From the NCBI GenBank assembly GCA_964498785.1, contig CAZCJL010000011.1, positions 1 to 64,000 on the forward strand: a stretch of 64,000 bases of DNA. Direction: 5' to 3'. Positions 1 to 6,960 of the stretch are shown here, piece after piece; the first letter of the stretch is position 1, and each line of letters opens with the position of its first letter. A model generated the notes under the pieces. That model did not search any database and was not told where the DNA came from. It was given only the letters and a program-made list of their open reading frames with translations. Origin of the DNA: Mariaggregatimicrobium sp964498785 (GTDB taxonomy: Bacteria; Zhuqueibacterota; Zhuqueibacteria; Thermofontimicrobiales; Thiofontviventaceae). Made by a program: the position numbers and the translations under genes.

Positions 1-353
1 ACATCATCGAAAATTTAAAGGTATCGAGTGAGTCACTTCTCGACTTCGCTCGAAATGACACCTACGGAATCTGTTTAAATACGACATAGCAGCAATCGCC
101 CATATCTACCATAAAATATTGAGAAGATACATTTTTTGTTCACAAATACGTTAAAGGGTCACTACATCTATTTTTTGAAGGTAAATATTGAAGTTAACCT
201 TGATTTTTGCCAATTTTAAGATACTTTTTTAAATAGTGTGGTGAACTTGGGTTAATAATCCGTGTTTATCAGTGTCAATCAGTGGCTAAAATTTCTTTGA
301 TTGCTTAGATCAAACTTAAAAAACCAGATACTTTGATATATCAACAGGGAGGA
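1..353. other. Upstream non-coding region with small repeats
   Basis: No convincing gene is visible in this stretch. It holds an imperfect inverted repeat at 24-32 and 44-53 (TCGAGTGAG against CTTCGCTCGA) that could form a short hairpin with one wobble pair. It also holds three head-to-tail 10-nt units at 258-287 (ATCCGTGTTT, ATCAGTGTCA, ATCAGTGGCT). Both have the look of dispersed intergenic repeats. The Shine-Dalgarno of the following polymerase gene lies at 346-353. Confidence 0.5.
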
Positions 354-3338
354 ATGATGTTCATCCATCTGAATACACATAGCTACTATTCCTTCTGCAG
401 AGGAGTCGATTCAATCGAAAAAATTTGTACTGCAGCAAAAGAACACGGGATGAATCAGATCGCGCTGACCGATACGAATGGAATTTACGGATTGATCTGG
501 TTTTTACAAATTGCCAGGGAAATGAATATTACCCCTATCATCGGAACAGAAATTGTTAACGGAAACTCACGGGCAATTTTGCTGGTGAAAGACCGACAGG
601 GCTACGCCAATATGTGCCGTATTCTGACGCAAATGCATTTGGATACGGAAAATTGCTTTTCAATTACTCATGCAGTCAGCCGTAATTCCGCCGGGCTGAT
701 TGTGTTGTCCGATTCACTCTCGTTGCTTCCGTTGCTTAAACAACGCATTTCACCGGAAAATTTGTATGTGGAATTGCAGCCCGGACCGGAACGGATGAAA
801 TTACTGCAATATGCCAGCGAAAATGGTCTGGCTCCGGTGGCAACAAATAATGTTCATTTTGTTGATGCCGAAGGATTTAAGCGACATTACATGTTGCGGG
901 CAATTGATAAAAATACTGCCATTTCCCGGTTGTCAGCGAATGATATTGTTCGCCCGACCGCGTGGCTCAAGTCGCCAGCGAACATGGCTGCCGCATTTCC
1001 CGACTGTCCGGAGGCACTGGAAAACACCTTAAAAATCGGAGAACAATGCCTGCATGATCTGGATTTTGGCGGCACCATTTTTCCGAAATTGAAAATAAAC
1101 TCGCATAAATCAACATTCGATTATCTGAAGCACAAAACGTACGAGGGAGCCAACTGGCGTTATGGAACAATCGATGACCGGATAAAAAAACGATTGGACT
1201 ATGAACTAAAAATTATCAGGGACAAAGGATTTGCACCGTATTTTCTGGTAGTGGAAGACATCGTTCGGCAATCCCCCCGTACCTGTGGCCGCGGGTCTGC
1301 CGCTGCCAGTATCGTGTCGTATTGCCTCGGCATCACGCATGTCGATCCCATTGAGCACGATTTGTTCTTTGAACGCTTTCTAAATCCCGGGCGTGTCGAT
1401 CCGCCGGATATTGACGTGGATTTTCCCTGGGATGAACGGGACGCCATTCTGGATTATGTTTTTCAAAAATACGGAGAACAAAATTCAGCAATGATCAGTA
1501 ATCACGTCACATTTAAAGCCCGGGCCGCGGTGCGGGAAATTGCCAAAGTATACGGACTCCCGGAGGCAGAGATTAAAACTGTTACTGAGAAACTTTCAGG
1601 CTTTTGGCGGGCAGACAGCGTTTCGGATATTGTAAAAAACCATCCGGCATACCGCGGGATGAAGCTGGAAAAACCCTGGCCGGAAATCATTGAGCAGGCG
1701 CAAAAACTGGACGGTATCCCCCGAAATCTTTCTGTGCATTGCGGTGGCGTGATTATCACTCCGGAAACAATTGATAATTATTGCCCGATGGAACGAATGC
1801 CCAAAGGAGTCAATGTAATTCAATGGGAAAAGGATCAGGCCGAAGAAGCAGGATTAGTGAAAATGGATTTACTGGGCAATCGTTCACTGGCAGTTATTCG
1901 AGATGCAATCCGCGCAATCAAACGGAATTATAATATCGACATCCATTATGAAACATGGAATCCGCTATATGATCGCGAATCACAACGACTAATTCGGAAC
2001 GGCGACACAATTGGGGTATTTTACATTGAATCTCCGGCAATGCGGCTGCTCCAGAAAAAAAGCAACGTCGGTGATTTTGAACATCTTGTTATTCACAGCT
2101 CGCTTATTCGACCGGCTGCGAACAATTACATTGTCGAATATTTACGCCGGTTGCACGGTGAACCGTACCAACCGCTTCATCCGTTACTGGGGGAAATTCT
2201 CCAAGAGACGTATGGCATCATGTGCTATCAGGAAGATGTATCCAAAGTGGCCATGGCGCTGGCAGGTTTTGATGCCGCAGAGGCCGATCAGCTCCGCAAA
2301 ATTTTGTCCAAAAAACGTATCAGCAAAACAATGCTCGATTTTAAAGAAAAATTTTACCACGGCGCCCGACGCAACAACATCGATGATAAGACGATTGAAA
2401 AAATCTGGGATATGATCATGAGCTTTACCGGCTACAGTTTTTGTAAACCACATTCTGCCTCGTATGCGCTGGTATCATTTAAATCATGTTATCTGAGGGC
2501 ACATTATCCCGCAGAATTTATGGCCGCGGTCATCAGTAATCAGGGAGGATATTATTCAGCATTTGCCTACATTTCTGAAGCCCGGCGCATGGGACTGATC
2601 ATTTTGCTGCCAGATATTAACGAAAGCGAGTGGGAATATACCGGATATAGCCGCAGGCTTCAGGTGGGTTTTATGCAGTTAAAGGGCGTCCGACGGGACA
2701 CGGTGAACACAATTCTGGAGGAACGAAAAAAACGCCCGTATCGTAATTTTAACGACTTTCTGAAACGTGTCAACCCGGATCCCAACGATGTGAGAATTCT
2801 CATCAAAGCAGGTGTATTTGACAGACTGGAACCAGAGCTCACGCGACCGGAATTGATGTGGCTGCTTTCGCTAAAATACAACAAAATTCCGAAAAAGCAT
2901 GCCACTACATTACCGCTGTTTGAAGATGAAATTCCGGCAATGCCCAAGTCGGAAAATTACGATTTAAACACACAAATCAAACACGAGGTGGAAACGCTGG
3001 GCTTCCTGGTCAGTTGTCATCCGTTGACCCTTTCTCGGGAAACGCTCAAAAAACATAATTATATCCTGGCGAAGGACATTCAACAATATTCAGGGAAAAA
3101 TGTCACTATGATTGGCTGGCTGGTAACCCGTAAAATGACCAAAACTAAAAATGATGAGGCAATGGAATTCATCAGCTTTGAAGACACCACCGGAATTTAT
3201 GAATCAGTGTTCTTTCCCAAAGTGTATCATAAATTCTGTTATATGCTATCACACTCCCGCCCCTATCTGCTCCGCGGAACAGTAGAGGAGGAGTTTGGCG
3301 CCATAACGATCACGGCGTCTGAAGTAAAATTTTTATAA
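354..3338 (+). CDS. dnaE: DnaE-type DNA polymerase III alpha subunit, short form
   Basis: C-family DNA polymerase. The order is a degenerate N-terminal PHP domain, polymerase palm/fingers, a helix-hairpin-helix region and a C-terminal OB fold near residues 910-990. The catalytic acidic pair is seen in PDIDVDF (Asp352, Asp354), preceded by GRGSAAASIVSY, and the third acidic residue lies in GLVKMDLLG. The PHP metal ligands look lost: the usual HxHS reads LNTHS and the usual TDH reads TDT, so proofreading or pyrophosphatase activity from this domain is unlikely. About 994 residues is shorter than E. coli DnaE (1160) and the tau-binding tail seems absent, which fits DnaE2/ImuC-like or otherwise secondary polymerases. 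No imuA/imuB partner is visible. A GGGAGGA sits directly before tandem ATGs at 354 and 357; the second has the better spacing. An in-frame TTG at 333 lies before the ribosome site and is rejected. Confidence 0.9.
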   Translation: MMFIHLNTHSYYSFCRGVDSIEKICTAAKEHGMNQIALTDTNGIYGLIWFLQIAREMNITPIIGTEIVNGNSRAILLVKDRQGYANMCRILTQMHLDTENCFSITHAVSRNSAGLIVLSDSLSLLPLLKQRISPENLYVELQPGPERMKLLQYASENGLAPVATNNVHFVDAEGFKRHYMLRAIDKNTAISRLSANDIVRPTAWLKSPANMAAAFPDCPEALENTLKIGEQCLHDLDFGGTIFPKLKINSHKSTFDYLKHKTYEGANWRYGTIDDRIKKRLDYELKIIRDKGFAPYFLVVEDIVRQSPRTCGRGSAAASIVSYCLGITHVDPIEHDLFFERFLNPGRVDPPDIDVDFPWDERDAILDYVFQKYGEQNSAMISNHVTFKARAAVREIAKVYGLPEAEIKTVTEKLSGFWRADSVSDIVKNHPAYRGMKLEKPWPEIIEQAQKLDGIPRNLSVHCGGVIITPETIDNYCPMERMPKGVNVIQWEKDQAEEAGLVKMDLLGNRSLAVIRDAIRAIKRNYNIDIHYETWNPLYDRESQRLIRNGDTIGVFYIESPAMRLLQKKSNVGDFEHLVIHSSLIRPAANNYIVEYLRRLHGEPYQPLHPLLGEILQETYGIMCYQEDVSKVAMALAGFDAAEADQLRKILSKKRISKTMLDFKEKFYHGARRNNIDDKTIEKIWDMIMSFTGYSFCKPHSASYALVSFKSCYLRAHYPAEFMAAVISNQGGYYSAFAYISEARRMGLIILLPDINESEWEYTGYSRRLQVGFMQLKGVRRDTVNTILEERKKRPYRNFNDFLKRVNPDPNDVRILIKAGVFDRLEPELTRPELMWLLSLKYNKIPKKHATTLPLFEDEIPAMPKSENYDLNTQIKHEVETLGFLVSCHPLTLSRETLKKHNYILAKDIQQYSGKNVTMIGWLVTRKMTKTKNDEAMEFISFEDTTGIYESVFFPKVYHKFCYMLSHSRPYLLRGTVEEEFGAITITASEVKFL

Positions 3339-3381
3339 TAGTCATAAACTTGACCCCATATCACTCTCTATAATATAAGGC

Positions 3382-3408
3382 AGGGCTCTGCTCAGAAAGC
3401 AGAGCCCT
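3382..3408. terminator. Perfect 11-bp hairpin after dnaE
   Basis: AGGGCTCTGCT (3382-3392) and AGCAGAGCCCT (3398-3408) are exact inverse complements around the loop CAGAA. It lies 44 nt after the dnaE stop and between convergent genes. There is no clean T-run on either strand, so it may be an RNA-end or rho-assisted structure rather than a standard intrinsic terminator. A second hairpin follows at 3450-3483 (12 bp with one G-U pair, 10-nt loop). Confidence 0.55.
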
Positions 3409-3535
3409 CCCGGCAAAAAACCTCGATTTCCCCTTAATTACCCAGAGCCCGATTCCATCGCCAATTTATGAGCGATGGGATCGAACTCGCCAGCATCAAC
3501 CCGATTCGCTCGTTTTCGATATTGAAAAAACGTTA

Positions 3536-3979
3536 TCATTCCCCCCATTTGTTGAAGATAAATTCATCATGACTATCGATATAAACATAATAAAGCTGAT
3601 CGAATCCCTCTTCATAAGCAGGAATTACCAGGCGATTGTAAGCGGCGCGGACGCCTTCTTCTGGTATCCGCTCTTTTCCCGGCCGTTGGTTATTGCGCTG
3701 GATCGCTTCAATAAGTTTAGACTGAAAGTAATAGCCAATCACACGAAACCCGTATTCATTTGCCAGTTGAATGTAACGCTGCCGACTTTTAAGAGTCGTA
3801 TTTGTATTGTCAATAACAACCGGTTGCTGTGTTTCAAGACAGGTTTTATAAATCTGCCATTCCCGGGCACGGGATTGCAGCATATCGAGATTGATACGAA
3901 TGTGTGTTTTAAAGAATTTTTTTTTGTAAAAAGTAGATTTACCAACTGCCTGAATTCCGATAAAAATAACAACTTCCAT
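3536..3979 (-). CDS. Small P-loop kinase, polynucleotide kinase / zeta-like fold
   Basis: A 147-residue single-domain P-loop protein. The Walker A motif GIQAVGKST lies at residues 8-16. The segment VVIDNTNTTLKSRQRYI matches the D-N-T-N signature of the T4 polynucleotide kinase 5'-kinase-like family, in which it contributes to phosphoryl transfer. RPGKERIPEEGV fits the lid region. Members phosphorylate nucleic acid ends or small molecules; the substrate here cannot be read from sequence. A ribosome site AGGAGAGGA precedes the ATG. The gene is alone, convergent with dnaE and divergent from the next gene. Confidence 0.75.
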   Translation of the reverse strand: MEVVIFIGIQAVGKSTFYKKKFFKTHIRINLDMLQSRAREWQIYKTCLETQQPVVIDNTNTTLKSRQRYIQLANEYGFRVIGYYFQSKLIEAIQRNNQRPGKERIPEEGVRAAYNRLVIPAYEEGFDQLYYVYIDSHDEFIFNKWGE

Positions 3980-4232
3980 GTTGTTTTTAATCCTCTCCTG
4001 ACCGGATTAATGTACAGCGAATGATTTATTTTATTTCCGGAAATCTGTTTTAAATGTAACATAAAAACCGAAAGTTGTCAAGAGTGAAATGAATTTTTCT
4101 TCAGATAGTAAATTTTTAGTTGACTTTATTTCATATTCGAACTAATTTTATTTTATAATCTTGTTGATTAAGGCCATTAAAATAATTACATTATAGTGAA
4201 ATCGATTTTTTTAAATTCAATATGAATTCCGC

Positions 4233-4874
4233 ATGAAAATCAAAAATCCGTTTCAAAGAAAAAAGCGATTGCGCATCATTATTGATAAGATACGATTGGT
4301 ACTTACAGATGTCCTGTTTTGGATTATCGATAAATGTGCTCACATATCCGGGAAATACCGGCGCCAGAGAGTTGTTTCAAAAATGAAAAAAGGGGATGTT
4401 ATTTTAGCAAGCCCCAAAACCATGCGCCTCTCACCGATTGCATTAATCTATCGTATCCTGCTACGCTCGCGATATGTTCATACTATGCTCTATATCGGAA
4501 ACAGCAAGATGATTCATACAACCTCGAAACACGGCGTAATCATCGATAAAATTCCAAAAAAAATATACTATAAAGAACGCTATACAATTTTTCGCGTAAA
4601 TAATCTCAGTGATTTACAGAGAGAGCGCATTGTCGGAGAAGCGCTGAAATATCAACATAAAAAACTGGATCATGCAGGATTAATCACAAATATCCCTTCC
4701 AAATTTTTGGGATTTAGTAAGCCATTATTGCGTTTTGAAAAAAATCGTTTGTGGTGTAGTAAACTGATTTATAAAGTCTATTCATCACAAAACATCGAAT
4801 TGGTCTCATCAGCAAATATGGATAATATCACCTCCGAGGATTTAAGTCAAAGTAAAATTTTACAGAAAATTTGA
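4233..4874 (+). CDS. YiiX/YaeF-like permuted papain-fold (C92) enzyme
   Basis: A 213-residue protein of the circularly permuted NlpC/P60-like group. GDVILASP starts the core at about residue 52, the His of VHTMLYIG is the likely base, and the Cys of LWCSKLIYKVY near residue 172 is the likely nucleophile; this His-before-Cys order is the hallmark of the permuted group. The N-terminus is strongly basic with a hydrophobic stretch, consistent with membrane association, but there is no clear signal peptide. Known members are amidases or acyl-transfer enzymes acting on lipids or peptides; the substrate here is unknown. The ATG has no strong ribosome site. Single-gene context. Confidence 0.7.
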   Translation: MKIKNPFQRKKRLRIIIDKIRLVLTDVLFWIIDKCAHISGKYRRQRVVSKMKKGDVILASPKTMRLSPIALIYRILLRSRYVHTMLYIGNSKMIHTTSKHGVIIDKIPKKIYYKERYTIFRVNNLSDLQRERIVGEALKYQHKKLDHAGLITNIPSKFLGFSKPLLRFEKNRLWCSKLIYKVYSSQNIELVSSANMDNITSEDLSQSKILQKI

Positions 4875-4941
4875 ATTTCGGTATAAACTACAAGGAATGA
4901 AATAGCACATCGATGCCTTTCATTAAAAAGATAAAGGAGGT

Positions 4942-5085
4942 ATGAATTGGATCGAATTAATATTCGCCGTGTTTAGAAAAGAATACGGCTGGAGCGGATT
5001 TCTGCAATCAAAGTTGCAGAAAATCGGAAAATTGAAAGCTATCATTATTATAGGTATTATTTGGGAAATTTGGCATTTTCCGTGA
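4942..5085 (+). pseudogene. CPBP-family intramembrane protease remnant
   Basis: A 47-codon open frame starting just after AAAGGAGG. It encodes the two adjacent motifs of the CPBP (Abi) protease family: KEYGWSGFLQSKLQKIG corresponds to the E-E-x3-R/x-G-F motif with the first Glu replaced by Lys, and IIWEIWHFP corresponds to the second motif (F/W-x3-H). The frame then stops, and no downstream frame restores the rest of the six- to eight-helix domain; nothing upstream supplies the N-terminal helices. Complete relatives have about 200-300 residues, so this is best read as a fragment. It is too short to be given a function. Confidence 0.7.
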
Positions 5086-5220
5086 TTCGCTTTGGAAAAA
5101 TAATACAAGAATGAATTCACATAATAATCACTAAAGAGAGACGCAAACTATCAACTCGGCAAACAACTTAAAATTTTTAATAAATGAGCAACCAACAGGA
5201 AAAGTACAAAATCTCATATT

Positions 5221-5613
5221 GTGTTGTTTTTGAATTTTCAAGCTCGGTCTATTGATAATGATAACCTCCTCGAGAATCCCGATCGTGGCGTGACTATTTC
5301 AAAAAATGGGACGATATATCAACTTGCCTTGCAAACAAATTTTTTGCTTTTAAAAGTGAGCACTCTGGAATTCGGGGCCGACAATAATAGTAATCTCAGA
5401 GAATATTTAATTTATCGATTGATGCTCGGAATCCGTGCCGGATATATTTTCGCCCCATTCGAAAATAAATGGAACGTCGATAATTTTGAAATACCAGATG
5501 GACCCCATAAACATATTGCCGGACCTTACATCCAGTTACAGTTCGGAATACTTTATGACAACCATGTCCTTCGGAACTCGGTCAGAACCATGTTCAGAAT
5601 GGATGGTCACTAA
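5221..5613 (+). pseudogene. Possible C-terminal remnant of an outer-membrane-type protein
   Basis: An open frame of up to 130 residues that starts with GTG without a ribosome site. It has alternating hydrophobic segments and the stretches LMLGIRAGYIFAPF and HIAGPYIQLQFGI, which resemble terminal strands of outer-membrane barrels in FCB bacteria. The start is implausible and no signal peptide is present, so it is more likely a 5'-truncated remnant than a working gene. The family is not identified with certainty. Confidence 0.35.
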
Positions 5614-5742
5614 TTCAATTTTTTAGTTCGACAATGTTGTTAACGATAGATCAGGTTTTCTCTAAAGATTGAAGTTAAGGGGATTTAAGAACAGGACGGG
5701 ATGAGTGTTTGGCTAATTTCTCGCGACATTATCAAGAATTAT

Positions 5743-5764
5743 AAAAGCGCTATTTAGCGTTTTT
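5743..5764 (-). terminator. Hairpin after the small membrane-peptide gene
   Basis: CGCTA (5748-5752), loop TT, TAGCG (5755-5759), flanked by A4 and T5. It lies 12 nt past the stop of the minus-strand 52-codon gene and would give a short stem followed by a U-rich tail in that direction. Confidence 0.45.
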
Positions 5765-5776
5765 AGTCCTTAATAA

Positions 5777-5935
5777 TTAGCTATTTATTATTGTCTGAAC
5801 ATCCTGTTCTATTTTTCCCTTGTTTACCACAACATCACATCGAACCCAGCCCTGACTTAACAAAAACAGGAACAAAATTGTCCAAAAGATCAGTATTTTT
5901 AAAAAGCGAAATAAGGAATCAATGGCTTCTTTCAT
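5777..5935 (-). CDS. Small single-span membrane or signal-peptide protein, 52 aa
   Basis: An overlooked short gene. An ideal ribosome site AGGAGG (5942-5947) sits six bases before the ATG at 5935. The product starts MKEAIDSLFRFLKIL, continues with a long hydrophobic stretch (about residues 11-27, ILIFWTILFLFLL) and ends in a charged tail containing one Cys (WVRCDVVVNKGKIEQDV). This could be a single-pass membrane peptide with an outside tail, or a cleaved small secreted peptide. It is followed by a hairpin and preceded by inverted repeats that may regulate it. No family is recognised. Confidence 0.55.
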   Translation of the reverse strand: MKEAIDSLFRFLKILIFWTILFLFLLSQGWVRCDVVVNKGKIEQDVQTIINS

Positions 5936-6092
5936 TTGAAACCTCCTGTTTATATTGTTCTACCCCTCTACAAGGCAATTCGTATGCCAGGAGATTTTAT
6001 CAAAAAAAAAGTAAAATAACTGTTTAAGTTTTAAACAATTATTTAATATTCATTTTTTTTGCGAACATACACAACAAATTCTCCAGTGGAAA

Positions 6093-6145
6093 ATTTGCAC
6101 TACTGTAGTGTAGAATATTCACCCCTACAAAAATCAAGTGCAAAT
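6093..6145. promoter_or_regulatory. Nested inverted repeats upstream of the small peptide gene
   Basis: ATTTGCAC (6093-6100) and GTGCAAAT (6138-6145) are exact inverse complements 37 nt apart. Inside lies CACTACTGTAGTG (6098-6110), a 13-nt palindrome, and the palindrome GAATATTC (6113-6120). The set lies about 160-210 nt upstream of the 52-codon gene and 70-120 nt after the nucleotidyltransferase stop, so it could be an operator or leader structure. Confidence 0.35.
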
Positions 6146-6213
6146 ATAGTAAAGACTCGAATAATTTTTTATTGAAAATATAGAGCTTAAGCCATGTAAG
6201 TGCCAAAGTGAGA

Positions 6214-6960
6214 TTAATAAAGGCGGGACAGGATGTGTTTCTTGATACCCTCCGAGAAGTATCTTACTTTATAAAATCGATTTAAAAACAAGGTTTCAAT
6301 TTCATATTGGTTCATGTTTTCATGATTATAAAAATTCATGAGTGAACCAAGAGCATCTTGAATTATTGTGATAACGTTATAACCATCCACGAAAAATTTG
6401 CTCATAAAAATTCGATCAAAGTCTGGTCCCCAACAAAATGTTTTGTCGAAAAACAGAATCAATTTTCGGGTTAGTAAAAACGCGTCATCAGTAACCACAT
6501 ACTGGCCGCGAAACGAGTGAAGTTTTCCGGTGGAATCACGGGAATACCATTTATTTTTAATTTTTGAGAATTGGTATTTTTTTGAAATTTTTATTGTATC
6601 TACTTTACGAGACAACAATTTTTGGAAGGATTGAATGCTATAAATATAAGCGCTTAATTTAATATCTCGTGTCATTCCATTAACAGAGAAAGCATCGATA
6701 TCTCCGCGTTCAAAATCCATTATAATTTTTTTTGATCTGGCATGGCAGAAAAAATATTTTTTAAAAAGATGAGTATGCAATAAACCACTAAGGTCTTCTG
6801 CCGGGATGATGATAATTAAATCAATATCAGAATTCGCTTTAACCTGTTCATACGCAACAGATCCGCTGACAGCAAGGCTTATTTTTCCGAAATGCTGCAA
6901 ATCATTTGAGAGACTATTCAATACATCAATACGTTTATACAAATTTTCATTCACGACCAT
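6214..6960 (-). CDS. Pol-beta-fold nucleotidyltransferase
   Basis: A 248-residue protein with the minimal nucleotidyltransferase signature near its N-terminus: GS (residues 32-33) followed by DIDLIIIIP, which gives the two metal-binding Asp, with a third acidic candidate in GDIDAF. The C-terminal half is helical and may be a substrate-binding domain; no known substrate domain is recognised. Its start overlaps the end of the TPR-AAA+ activator gene by 14 bp, so the two are translated from one mRNA and probably work together. Relatives include antibiotic nucleotidyltransferases and the MNT component of toxin-antitoxin pairs; a HEPN partner is not visible. The activity may be AMP transfer to a protein or small molecule, but this is inference. 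Confidence 0.7.
   Translation of the reverse strand: MVVNENLYKRIDVLNSLSNDLQHFGKISLAVSGSVAYEQVKANSDIDLIIIIPAEDLSGLLHTHLFKKYFFCHARSKKIIMDFERGDIDAFSVNGMTRDIKLSAYIYSIQSFQKLLSRKVDTIKISKKYQFSKIKNKWYSRDSTGKLHSFRGQYVVTDDAFLLTRKLILFFDKTFCWGPDFDRIFMSKFFVDGYNVITIIQDALGSLMNFYNHENMNQYEIETLFLNRFYKVRYFSEGIKKHILSRLY

Larger units (their letters stand above)
4875..6213. other. Decayed zone with gene remnants
   Basis: More than 1.3 kb with no intact gene of ordinary size. Contents recognised are a CPBP protease remnant (4942-5085), a possible outer-membrane protein remnant (5221-5613), a small membrane-peptide gene on the minus strand (5777-5935) with its own hairpin, and an upstream region with inverted repeats (6093-6145). 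Between 5614 and 5742 nothing is recognised. Confidence 0.5.

Noticed and set aside
3450..3500. Minus-strand tRNA-like stretch containing GTTCGATCCC
   Set aside because: The bases flanking the loop do not form a five-pair T stem, and no acceptor, D or anticodon arms can be built around it; the region is explained by a simple hairpin.
3569..4024. Plus-strand frame of 151 codons opposite the P-loop kinase
   Set aside because: The minus strand encodes a clear Walker A kinase with a good ribosome site; the plus frame has no motif.
5791..6027. Plus-strand open frame of 78 codons
   Set aside because: It is antisense to the better supported 52-codon gene, has no ribosome site and no recognisable domain.
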